64,000 bases of DNA from Eledone cirrhosa (lineage: Eukaryota > Mollusca > Cephalopoda > Octopoda > Eledonidae). Every line of letters begins with the position of its first letter. The first letter of the stretch is position 1. Position numbers and translations under genes: made by a program. The notes under the pieces were generated by a model. It was not told the origin of the DNA and did not search any database. It saw nothing but the letters and a program-made list of their open reading frames with translations. The stretch lies in NCBI GenBank assembly GCA_964016885.1, contig OZ024744.1, forward strand, positions 114,218,674 through 114,282,673. The letters run 5' to 3'. Of this stretch, positions 45,901 through 59,300 are shown in pieces.

Positions 45901-47430
45901 CAGGAAAGAATCTTTGAATTGAGAGATCACAGCTCTGACACTATGGACATGTGGTTAGAGTGTCTCAGGAAAGAATCTCTGAATTGAGAGATCACAGCTC
46001 TGATACTATGGACATGTGGTTAGAATATCTCAGGAAAGAAATTCTGAATTGAGAGATCACAGCTCTGAAACTACAAACATGTGGTTAGAATGTCTCAGGA
46101 AAGAATCTCTGAATTGAGAGATCACTAAGCTCTGATACTATGTACATGTGGTTAGAATGTCTCAGGAAAGAATCTGTGTATTGAGAGATCACAGCTCTGA
46201 TACTATGATATGTGGTTAGAATGTCTCAGGAAAGAATTTCTGAATTGAGATATCACAGCTCTGATACTATGGACATGTGGTTAGAATGTCTCAGTAAAGA
46301 ATCTCTGTATTGAGAGATCACAGCTCTGATACTATGACATGTGGTTGGAATATCTCAGGCGAGAAACTCTGAATTGAGAGATCACAGCTCTGATTCTACA
46401 AACATGAGGTTAGAATGTCTCAGGAAAGAATCTCTGAATTGAGAGATCACAGCTCTGATACTATGTACATGTGGTTAGAATTTCTCAGGAAAGAATCTCT
46501 GAATTGAGAGATCACAGCTTTGATACTATGTACATGTGGTTAGAATGTCTCAGGAAAGAATCTCTGTATTGAGAGATCACAGCTCTGATACTATGACATG
46601 TGGTTAGAGTGTCTCAGGAAAGAATCTCTGAATTGAGATATCACAGCTTTGATACTATGGACATGTGGTTAGAATGTCTCAGGAAAGAATCTCTGAATTG
46701 AGATATCACAGCTCTGATACTATGGACATGTGGTTAGAATGTCTCAGGAAAGAATCTCTGTATTGAGAGATCACAGCTCTGATACTATGTACATGTGGTT
46801 AGAATGTCTCAGGAAAGAATCTCTGAATTGAGAGATCACAGCTTTGATACTATGTACATGTGGTTAGAATGTCTCAGGAAAGAATCTCTGAATTGAGAGA
46901 TCACAGCTCTGATACTATGGACATGTGGTTAGAATGTCTCAGGAAAGAATCTCTGAATTGAGAGATCACAGCTCTGATACTACAGATATGTGGTTAGAAT
47001 GTCTCAGGAAAGAATTACTGAATTGAGAGATCACAGCTCTGAAACTATGGACATGTGGTTAGAATGTCCCAGGAAAGAATCTCTGAATTGAGAGGTCACA
47101 GTTCTGATACTACAGATATGTGGTTAGAATGTCTCAGGAAAGAATCACTGAATTGAGAGATCACAGCTCTGATACTATGGACATGTGGTTAGAATGTCTC
47201 AGGAAAGAATCTCTGTATTGAGAGATCACAGCTCTGATACTATGTACATGTGGTTAGAATGTCTCAGGAAAGAATCTCTGAATTGAGAGATCACAGCTTT
47301 GATACTATGTACATGTGGTTAGAATGTCTCAGGAAAGAATCTCTGAATTGAGAGATCACAGCTCTGATACTATGGACATGTGGTTAGAATGTCTCAGGAA
47401 AGAATCTCTGAATTGAGAGATCACAGCTCT
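37000..47430 (+). repeat. Tandem duplication of a block of about 5.1-5.3 kb
   Basis: Landmark variants recur at constant offsets. aacaatcactgaatagagag is at 37341 and 42662 (5321). ctcatactttgtac is at 38083 and 43404 (5321). gaaagtccc is at 39661 and 44789 (5128). tctgattctacaaacatgag is at 41261 and 46389 (5128). agaattactg is at 41883 and 47011 (5128). The 193-bp change of offset reflects a local duplication near 38.79-39.18 kb present only in the first copy. Divergence is very low, so the event looks recent (or the assembly has repeated a block). Confidence 0.85.
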
Positions 47431-48099
47431 GATACTATAGATATGTGGTTAGAATGTCTCAGGAAAGAATCACTGAATTGAGAGATCACAGCTCTGATAC
47501 TATGGACATGTGGTTAGAATGTCCCAGGAAAGAATCTCTGAATTGAGAGGTCACAGTTCTGATACTACAGATATGTGGTTAGAATGTCTCAGGAAAGAAT
47601 CACTGAATTGAGAGATCACAGCTCTGATACTATGGACATGTGGTTAGAATGTCTCAGGAAAGAATCTCTGAATTGAGAGGTCACAGCTCTGATACTATGG
47701 ACATGTGGTTAGAATGTCTCAGGAAAGAATCTCTGAATTGAGAGATCACAGCTCTGATACTATGACATGTGGTTAGAATGTCTCAGGAAAGAATCTCTGT
47801 ATTGAGAGATCACAGCTCTGATACTATGACATGTGGTTAGAATATCTCAGGCAAGAAACTCTGAATTGAGAGATCACAGCTCTGATACTACAAACATGTG
47901 GTTAGAATGTCTCAGGAAAGAATCTCTGAATTGAGAGATCACAGCTTTGATACTATGTACATGTGGTTAGAATTTCTCAGGAAAGAATCTCTGAATTGAG
48001 AGATCACAGCTTTGATACTATGTACATGTGGTTAGAATGTCTCAGGAAAGAATCTCTGTATTGAGAGATCACAGCTCTGATACTATGACATGTGGTTAG

Positions 48100-51000
48100 A
48101 ATGTCTCAGGAAAAATCTCTGAATTGAGAGATCACAGCTCTGATACTATGGACATGGGGTTAGAATGTCTCAGGAAAGAATCTCTTAATTGAGAGATCAC
48201 AGCTCTGATACTACAGATATGTGGTTATAATGTCTCAGGAAAGAATCACTGAATTGAGAGATCACAGCTCTGATACTATGGACATGTGGTTAGAATGTCC
48301 CAGGAAAGAATCTCTGAATTGAGAGGTCACAGTTCTGATACTACAGATATGTGGTTAGAATGTCCCAGGAAAGAATCACTGAATTGAGAGATCACAGCTC
48401 TGATACTATGGACATGTGGTTAGCATGTCTCAGGAAAGAATCTCTGTATTGAGAGATCATAGCTCTGATACTATGTACATGTGGTTAGAATGTCTCAGAA
48501 AAGAATCTCTGAATTGAGAGATCACAGCTCTGATACTATGTACATGTGGTTAGAAAGTCTCAGGAAAGAATCTCTGAATTGAGAGATCACAGCTCTGATA
48601 CTATGACATGTGGTTAGAATGTCTCAGGAAAGAATCTCTGAATTGAGAGATCACAGCTCTGATACTACAGAGATGTGATTAGAATGTCTCAGGAAAGAAT
48701 CTCTGAATTGAGAGATCACAGCTCTGATACTACAGACATGTGGTTAGAATGTCTCAGGAAAGAATCTCTGAATTGAGAGATCACAGCTTTGATACTATGT
48801 ACATGTGGTTAGAATGTCTCAGGAAAGAATCTCTGAATTGAGAGATCACAGCTCTGATACTATGTACATGGGGTTAGAATGTCTCAGGAAAGAATCTCTG
48901 AATTGAGAGATCACAGCTCTGACACTATGGACATGTGGTTAGAATGTCTCAGGAAAGAATCTCTGAATTGAGAGATCACAGCTTTGATACTATGTACATG
49001 TGGTTAGAATGTCTCAGGAAAGAATCTCTGAATTGAGAGATCACAGCTCTGATACTATGGACATGTGGTTAGAATATCTCAGGAAAGAATCTCTGTATTG
49101 AGAGATCACAGCTCTGATACTACAGACATGGGGTTAGAATGATGTCAGGAAAGAATCTCTGAATTGAGAGATCACAGCTCTGATACTACAGATATGTGGT
49201 TAGAATATCTCAGGAAAGAATCTATGAATTGAGAGATCACAGCTCTGATACTATGACATGTGGTTAGAATGTCTCAGGAAAGAATCTCTGAATTGAGAGA
49301 TCACAGCTCTCTCTAATACTATGTACATGTGGTTAGAATGTCTCAGGAAAGAATCTCTGAATTGAGAGATCACAGTTCTGATACAATGACATGTGGTTAG
49401 AATGTCTCAGGAAAGAATCTCTGAATTGAGAGATCACAGCTCTGATACTACAGACATGCGGTTAGAATGTCTCAGGAAAGAATCTCTGAATTGAGAGATC
49501 ACAGCTCTGATACTACAGACATGTGGTTAGAATGTCTCAGGAAAGAATCTCTGAATTGAGAGATCACAGCTCTGACACTATGGACATGTGGTTAGAATGT
49601 CTCAGGAAAGAATCTCTGAATTGAGAGATCACAGCTTTGATACTATGTACATGTGGTTAGAATGTCTCAGGAAAGAATCTTTGAATTGAGAGATCACAGC
49701 TCTGACACTATGGACATGTGGTTAGTGTGTCTCAGGAAAGAATCTCTGAATTGAGAGATCACAGCTCTGATACTATGGACATGTGGTTAGAATATCTCAG
49801 GAAAGAATCTCTGTATTGAGAGATCACAGCTCTGATACTATGTACATGTGGTTAGAATGTCTCAGGAAAGAATCTCTGAATTGAGAGATCACAGCTCTGA
49901 TACTACAGATATGTGGTTAGAATGTCTCAGGAAAGAATCACTGAATTGAGAGATCACAGCTCTGATACTATGGACATGTGGTTAGAATGTCCCAGGAAAG
50001 AATCTCTGAATTGAGAGGTCACAGTTCTGATACTACAGATATGTGGTTAGAATATCTCAGGCAAGAAACTCTGAATTGAGAGATCACAGCTCTGATACTA
50101 CAAACATGTGGTTAGAATGTCTCAGGAAAGAATCTCTGAATTGAGAGATCACAGCTCTGATACTATGTACATGTGGTTAGAATGTCTCAGGAAAGAATCT
50201 GTGTATTGAGAGATCACAGCTCTGATACTATGACATGTGGTTAGAATGTCTCAGGAAAGAATCTCTGAATTGAGATATCACAGCTCTGATACTATGGACA
50301 TGTGGTTAGAATGTCTCAGGAAAGAATCTCTGTATTGAGAGATCACAGCTCTGATACTATGACATGTGGTTAGAATATCTCAGGCAAGAAACTCTGAATT
50401 GAGAGATCACAGCTCTGATACTACAAACATGTGGTTAGAATGTCTCAGGAAAGAATCTCTGAATTGAGAGATCACAGCTTTGATACTATATACATGTGGC
50501 TAGAATTTCTCAGGAAAGAATCTCTGAATTGAGAGATCACAGCTTTGATACTATGTACATGTGGTTAGAATCTCTCAGGAAAGAATCTCTGTATTGAGAG
50601 ATCACAGCTCTGATACTATGACATGTGGTTAGAATGTCTCAGGAAAGAATCTCTGAATTGAGATATCACTGCTCTGATACAATGGACATGTGGTTAGAAT
50701 GTCTCAGGAAAGAATCTCTGTATTGAGAGATCACAGCTCTGATACTATGTACATGTGGTTAGAATGTCTCAGGAAAGAATCTCTGAATTGAGAGATCACA
50801 GCTCTGACACTATGGACATGTGATTAGAATGTCTCAGGAAAGAATCTCTGAATTGAGAGATCACAGCTTTGATACTATGTACATGTGGTTAGAATGTCTC
50901 AGGAAAGAATCCCTGAATTGAGATATCACAGCTCTGATACTATGTACATGTGGTTAGAATGTCTCAGGAAAGAATCTCTGAATTGAGAGATCACAGCTCT

Positions 51001-54000
51001 GATACTATGGACATGGGGTTAGAATGTCTCAGGAAAGAATCTCTTAATTGAGAGATCACAGCTCTGATACTACAGATATGTGGTTATAATGTCTCAGGAA
51101 AGAATCACTGAATTGAGAGATCACAGCTCTGATACTATGGACATGTGGTTAGAATGTCCCAGGAAAGAATCTCTGAATTGAGAGGTCACAGTTCTGATAC
51201 TACAGATATGTGGTTAGAATGTCCCAGGAAAGAATCACTGAATTGAGAGATCACAGCTCTGATACTATGGACATGTGGTTAGCATGTCTCAGGAAAGAAT
51301 CTCTGTATTGAGAGATCACAGCTCTGATACTATGTACATGTGGTTAGAATGTCTCAGAAAAGAATCTCTGAATTGAGAGATCACAGCTCTGATACTATGT
51401 ACATGTGGTTAGAAAGTCTCAGGAAAGAATCTCTGAATTGAGAGATCACAGCTCTGATACTATGACATGTGGTTAGAATGTCTCAGGAAAGAATCTCTGA
51501 ATTGAGAGATCACAGCTCTGATACTACAGAGATGTGATTAGAATGTCTCAGGAAAGAATCTCTGAATTGAGAGATCACAGCTCTGATACTACAGACATGT
51601 GGTTAGAATGTCTCAGGAAAGAATCTCTGAATTGAGAGATCACAGCTCTGACACTATGGACATGTGGTTAGAATGTCTCAGGAAAGAATCTCTGAATTGA
51701 GAGATCACAGCTTTGATACTATGTACATGTGGTTAGAATGTCTCAGGAAAGAATCTCTGAATTGAGAGATCACAGCTCTGATACTATGTACATGGGGTTA
51801 GAATGTCTCAGGAAAGAATCTCTGAATTGAGAGATCACAGCTCTGACACTATGGACATGTGGTTAGAATGTCTCAGGAAAGAATCTCTGAATTGAGAGAT
51901 CACAGCTTTGATACTATGTACATGTGGTTAGAATGTCTCAGGAAAGAATCTCTGAATTGAGAGATCACAGCTCTGATACTATGGACATGTGGTTAGAATA
52001 TCTCAGGAAAGAATCTCTGTATTGAGAGATCACAGCTCTGATACTACAGACATGGGGTTAGAATGATGTCAGGAAAGAATCTCTGAATTGAGAGATCACA
52101 GCTCTGATACTACAGATATGTGGTTAGAATATCTCAGGAAAGAATCTATGAATTGAGAGATCACAGCTCTGATACTATGACATGTGGTTAGAATGTCTCA
52201 GGAAAGAATCTCTGAATTGAGAGATCACAGCTCTCTCTAATACTATGTACATGTGGTTAGAATGTCTCAGGAAAGAATCTCTGAATTGAGAGATCACAGT
52301 TCTGATACAATGACATGTGGTTAGAATGTCTCAGGAAAGAATCTCTGAATTGAGAGATCACAGCTCTGATACTACAGACATGTGGTTAGAATGTCTCAGG
52401 AAAGAATCTCTGAATTGAGAGATCACAGCTCTGATACTACAGACATGTGGTTAGAATGTCTCAGGAAAGAATCTCTGAATTGAGAGATCACAGCTCTGAC
52501 ACTATGGACATGTGGTTAGAATGTCTCAGGAAAGAATCTCTGAATTGAGAGATCACAGCTTTGATACTATGTACATGTGGTTAGAATGTCTCAGGAAAGA
52601 ATCTTTGAATTGAGAGATCACAGCTCTGACACTATGGACATGTGGTTAGTGTGTCTCAGGAAAGAATCTCTGAATTGAGAGATCACAGCTCTGATACTAT
52701 GGACATGTGGTTAGAATATCTCAGGAAAGAATCTCTGTATTGAGAGATCACAGCTCTGATACTATGTACATGTGGTTAGAATGTCTCAGGAAAGAATCTC
52801 TGAATTGAGAGATCACAGCTCTGATACTACAGATATGTGGTTAGAATGTCTCAGGAAAGAATCACTGAATTGAGAGATCACAGCTCTGATACTATGGACA
52901 TGTGGTTAGAATGTCCCAGGAAAGAATCTCTGAATTGAGAGGTCACAGTTCTGATACTACAGATATGTGGTTAGAATATCTCAGGCAAGAAACTCTGAAT
53001 TGAGAGATCACAGCTCTGATACTACAAACATGTGGTTAGAATGTCTCAGGAAAGAATCTCTGAATTGAGAGATCACAGCTCTGATACTATGTACATGTGG
53101 TTAGAATGTCTCAGGAAAGAATCTGTGTATTGAGAGATCACAGCTCTGATACTATGACATGTGGTTAGAATGTCTCAGGAAAGAATCTCTGAATTGAGAT
53201 ATCACAGCTCTGATACTATGGACATGTGGTTAGAATGTCTCAGGAAAGAATCTCTGTATTGAGAGATCACAGCTCTGATACTATGACATGTGGTTAGAAT
53301 ATCTCAGGCAAGAAACTCTGAATTGAGAGATCACAGCTCTGATACTACAAACATGTGGTTAGAATGTCTCAGGAAAGAATCTCTGAATTGAGAGATCACA
53401 GCTTTGATACTATATACATGTGGCTAGAATTTCTCAGGAAAGAATCTCTGAATTGAGAGATCACAGCTTTGATACTATGTACATGTGGTTAGAATCTCTC
53501 AGGAAAGAATCTCTGTATTGAGAGATCACAGCTCTGATACTATGACATGTGGTTAGAATGTCTCAGGAAAGAATCTCTGAATTGAGATATCACTGCTCTG
53601 ATACAATGGACATGTGGTTAGAATGTCTCAGGAAAGAATCTCTGTATTGAGAGATCACAGCTCTGATACTATGTACATGTGGTTAGAATGTCTCAGGAAA
53701 GAATCTCTGAATTGAGAGATCACAGCTCTGACACTATGGACATGTGATTAGAATGTCTCAGGAAAGAATCTCTGAATTGAGAGATCACAGCTTTGATACT
53801 ATGTACATGTGGTTAGAATGTCTCAGGAAAGAATCCCTGAATTGAGATATCACAGCTCTGATACTATGTACATGTGGTTAGAATGTCTCAGGAAAGAATC
53901 TCTGAATTGAGAGATCACAGCTCTGATACTATGGACATGGGGTTAGAATGTCTCAGGAAAGAATCTCTTAATTGAGAGATCACAGCTCTGATACTACAGA

Positions 54001-56500
54001 TATGTGGTTATAATGTCTCAGGAAAGAATCACTGAATTGAGAGATCACAGCTCTGATACTATGGACATGTGGTTAGAATGTCCCAGGAAAGAATCTCTGA
54101 ATTGAGAGGTCACAGTTCTGATACTACAGATATGTGGTTAGAATGTCCCAGGAAAGAATCACTGAATTGAGAGATCACAGCTCTGATACTATGGACATGT
54201 GGTTAGCATGTCTCAGGAAAGAATCTCTGTATTGAGAGATCACAGCTCTGATACTATGTACATGTGGTTAGAATGTCTCAGAAAAGAATCTCTGAATTGA
54301 GAGATCACAGCTCTGATACTATGTACATGTGGTTAGAAAGTCTCAGGAAAGAATCTCTGAATTGAGAGATCACAGCTCTGATACTATGACATGTGGTTAG
54401 AATGTCTCAGGAAAGAATCTCTGAATTGAGAGATCACAGCTCTGATACTACAGAGATGTGATTAGAATGTCTCAGGAAAGAATCTCTGAATTGAGAGATC
54501 ACAGCTCTGATACTACAGACATGTGGTTAGAATGTCTCAGGAAAGAATCTCTGAATTGAGAGATCACAGCTCTGACACTATGGACATGTGGTTAGAATGT
54601 CTCAGGAAAGAATCTCTGAATTGAGAGATCACAGCTTTGATACTATGTACATGTGGTTAGAATGTCTCAGGAAAGAATCTCTGAATTGAGAGATCACAGC
54701 TCTGATACTATGTACATGGGGTTAGAATGTCTCAGGAAAGAATCTCTGAATTGAGAGATCACAGCTCTGACACTATGGACATGTGGTTAGAATGTCTCAG
54801 GAAAGAATCTCTGAATTGAGAGATCACAGCTTTGATACTATGTACATGTGGTTAGAATGTCTCAGGAAAGAATCTCTGAATTGAGAGATCACAGCTCTGA
54901 TACTATGGACATGTGGTTAGAATATCTCAGGAAAGAATCTCTGTATTGAGAGATCACAGCTCTGATACTACAGACATGGGGTTAGAATGATGTCAGGAAA
55001 GAATCTCTGAATTGAGAGATCACAGCTCTGATACTACAGATATGTGGTTAGAATATCTCAGGAAAGAATCTATGAATTGAGAGATCACAGCTCTGATACT
55101 ATGACATGTGGTTAGAATGTCTCAGGAAAGAATCTCTGAATTGAGAGATCACAGCTCTCTCTAATACTATGTACATGTGGTTAGAATGTCTCAGGAAAGA
55201 ATCTCTGAATTGAGAGATCACAGTTCTGATACAATGACATGTGGTTAGAATGTCTCAGGAAAGAATCTCTGAATTGAGAGATCACAGCTCTGATACTACA
55301 GACATGTGGTTAGAATGTCTCAGGAAAGAATCTCTGAATTGAGAGATCACAGCTCTGATACTACAGACATGTGGTTAGAATGTCTCAGGAAAGAATCTCT
55401 GAATTGAGAGATCACAGCTCTGACACTATGGACATGTGGTTAGAATGTCTCAGGAAAGAATCTCTGAATTGAGAGATCACAGCTTTGATACTATGTACAT
55501 GTGGTTAGAATGTCTCAGGAAAGAATCTTTGAATTGAGAGATCACAGCTCTGACACTATGGACATGTGGTTAGTGTGTCTCAGGAAAGAATCTCTGAATT
55601 GAGAGATCACAGCTCTGATACTATGGACATGTGGTTAGAATATCTCAGGAAAGAATCTCTGTATTGAGAGATCACAGCTCTGATACTATGTACATGTGGT
55701 TAGAATGTCTCAGGAAAGAATCTCTGAATTGAGAGATCACAGCTCTGATACTACAGATATGTGGTTAGAATGTCTCAGGAAAGAATCACTGAATTGAGAG
55801 ATCACAGCTCTGATACTATGGACATGTGGTTAGAATGTCCCAGGAAAGAATCTCTGAATTGAGAGGTCACAGTTCTGATACTACAGATATGTGGTTAGAA
55901 TATCTCAGGCAAGAAACTCTGAATTGAGAGATCACAGCTCTGATACTACAAACATGTGGTTAGAATGTCTCAGGAAAGAATCTCTGAATTGAGAGATCAC
56001 AGCTCTGATACTATATACATGTGGTTAGAATGTCTCAGGAAAGAATCTGTGTATTGAGAGATCACAGCTCTGATACTATGACATGTGGTTAGAATGTCTC
56101 AGGAAAGAATCTCTGAATTGAGATATCACAGCTCTGATACTATGGACATGTGGTTAGAATGTCTCAGGAAAGAATCTCTGTATTGAGAGATCACAGCTCT
56201 GATACTATGACATGCGGTTAGAATATCTCAGGCAAGAAACTCTGAATTGAGAGATCACAGCTCTGATACTACAAACATGTGGTTAGAATGTCTCAGGAAA
56301 GAATCTCTGAATTGAGAGATCACAGCTTTGATACTATATACATGTGGCTAGAATTTCTCAGGAAAGAATCTCTGAATTGAGAGATCACAGCTTTGATACT
56401 ATGTACATGTGGTTAGAATCTCTCAGGAAAGAATCTCTGTATTGAGAGATCACAGCTCTGATACTATGACATGTGGTTAGAATGTCTCAGGAAAGAATCT
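48100..56500 (+). repeat. 2.92-kb higher-order repeat (45 monomers), about 3 copies
   Basis: gttagtgtgtctcagg occurs at 49721, 52645 and 55569, exactly 2924 bp apart each time. ctcttaattgag occurs at 48182, 51041 and 53965 (2859 then 2924; the first copy lacks one monomer that the later copies carry near 51.65 kb). Copies are almost identical line by line. Confidence 0.9.
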
Positions 56501-59300
56501 CTGAATTGAGATATCACTGCTCTGATACAATGGACATGTGGTTAGAATGTCTCAGGAAAGAATCTCTGAATTGAGATATCACAGCTCTGATACTATGGAC
56601 ATGTGGTTAGAATGTCTCAGGAAAGAATCTCTGTATTGAGAGATCACAGCTCTGATACTATGTACATGTGGTTAGAATGTCTCAGGAAAGAATCTCTGAA
56701 TTGAGAGATCACAGCTCTGACACTATGGACATGTGATTAGAATGTCTCAGGAAAGAATCTCTGAATTGAGAGATCACAGCTTTGATACTATGTACATGTG
56801 GTTAGAATGTCTCAGGAAAGAATCTTTGAATTGAGAGATCACAGCTCTGACACTATGGACATGTGGTTAGTGTGTCTCAGGAAAGAATCTCTGAATTGAG
56901 AGATCACAGCTCTGATACTATGGACATGTGGTTAGAATATCTCAGGAAAGAATCTCTGTATTGAGAGATCACAGCTCTGATACTATGTACATGTGGTTAG
57001 AATGTCTCAGGAAAGAATCTCTGAATTGAGAGATCACAGCTCTCATACTACAGATATGTGGTTAGAATGTCTCAGGAAAGAATCACTGAATTGAGAGATC
57101 ACAGCTCTGATACTATGGACATGTGGTTAGAATGTCCCAGGAAAGAATCTCTGAATTGAGAGGTCACAGTTCTGATACTACAGATATGTGGTTAGAATAT
57201 CTCAGGCAAGAAACTCTGAATTGAGAGATCACAGCTCTGATACTACAAACATGTGGTTAGAATGTCTCAGGAAAGAATCTCTGAATTGAGAGATCACAGC
57301 TCTGATACTATGTACATGTGGTTAGAATGTCTCAGGAAAGAATCTGTGTATTGAGAGATCACAGCTCTGATACTATGACATGTGGTTAGAATGTCTCAGG
57401 AAAGAATCTCTGAATTGAGATATCACAGCTCTGATACTATGGACATGTGGTTAGAATGTCTCAGGAAAGAATCTCTGTATTGAGAGATCACAGCTCTGAT
57501 ACTATGACATGTGGTTAGAATATCTCAGGCAAGAAACTCTGAATTGAGAGATCACAGCTCTGATACTACAAACATGTGGTTAGAATGTCTCAGGAAAGAA
57601 TCTCTGAATTGAGAGATCACAGCTTTGATACTATATACATGTGGCTAGAATTTCTCAGGAAAGAATCTCTGAATTGAGAGATCACAGCTTTGATACTATG
57701 TACATGTGGTTAGAATCTCTCAGGAAAGAATCTCTGTATTGAGAGATCACAGCTCTGATACTATGACATGTGGTTAGAATGTCTCAGGAAAGAATCTCTG
57801 AATTGAGATATCACTGCTCTGATACAATGGACATGTGGTTAGAATGTCTCAGGAAAGAATCTCTGAATTGAGATATCACAGCTCTGATACTATGGACATG
57901 TGGTTAGAATGTCTCAGGAAAGAATCTCTGTATTGAGAGATCACAGCTCTGATACTATGTACATGTGGTTAGAATGTCTCAGGAAAGAATCTCTGAATTG
58001 AGAGATCACAGCTCTGACACTATGGACATGTGATTAGAATGTCTCAGGAAAGAATCTCTGAATTGAGAGATCACAGCTTTGATACTATGTACATGTGGTT
58101 AGAATGTCTCAGGAAAGAATCTTTGAATTGAGAGATCACAGCTCTGACACTATGGACATGTGGTTAGTGTGTCTCAGGAAAGAATCTCTGAATTGAGAGA
58201 TCACAGCTCTGATACTATGGACATGTGGTTAGAATATCTCAGGAAAGAATCTCTGTATTGAGAGATCACAGCTCTGATACTATGTACATGTGGTTAGAAT
58301 GTCTCAGGAAAGAATCTCTGAATTGAGAGATCACAGCTCTCATACTACAGATATGTGGTTAGAATGTCTCAGGAAAGAATCACTGAATTGAGAGATCACA
58401 GCTCTGATACTATGGACATGTGGTTAGAATGTCCCAGGAAAGAATCTCTGAATTGAGAGGTCACAGTTCTGATACTACAGATATGTGGTTAGAATATCTC
58501 AGGCAAGAAACTCTGAATTGAGAGATCACAGCTCTGATACTACAAACATGTGGTTAGAATGTCTCAGGAAAGAATCTCTGAATTGAGAGATCACAGCTCT
58601 GATACTATGTACATGTGGTTAGAATGTCTCAGGAAAGAATCTGTGTATTGAGAGATCACAGCTCTGATACTATGACATGTGGTTAGAATGTCTCAGGAAA
58701 GAATCTCTGAATTGAGATATCACAGCTCTGATACTATGGACATGTGGTTAGAATGTCTCAGGAAAGAATCTCTGTATTGAGAGATCACAGCTCTGATACT
58801 ATGACATGTGGTTAGAATATCTCAGGCAAGAAACTCTGAATTGAGAGATCACAGCTCTGATACTACAAACATGTGGTTAGAATGTCTCAGGAAAGAATCT
58901 CTGAATTGAGAGATCACAGCTTTTATACTATATACATGTGGCTAGAATTTCTCAGGAAAGAATCTCTGAATTGAGAGATCACAGCTTTGATACTATGTAC
59001 ATGTGGTTAGAATCTCTCAGGAAAGAATCTCTGTATTGAGAGATCACAGCTCTGATACTATGACATGTGGTTAGAATGTCTCAGGAAAGAATCTCTGAAT
59101 TGAGATATCACTGCTCTGATACAATGGACATGTGGTTAGAATGTCTCAGGAAAGAATCTCTGAATTGAGATATCACAGCTCTGATACTATGGACATGTGG
59201 TTAGAATGTCTCAGGAAAGAATCTCTGTATTGAGAGATCACAGCTCTGATACTATGTACATGTGGTTAGAATGTCTCAGGAAAGAATCTCTGAATTGAGA
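55200..59300 (+). repeat. 1297-bp higher-order repeat (20 monomers), about 3 copies
   Basis: gttagtgtgtctcagg recurs at 55569, 56866 and 58163, exactly 1297 bp apart. The ttagaatctctcagg variant follows the same spacing near 56.4, 57.7 and 59.0 kb. This short unit seems to be cut from the 2924-bp unit to its left, since it shares the same ordered variants. Confidence 0.9.
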
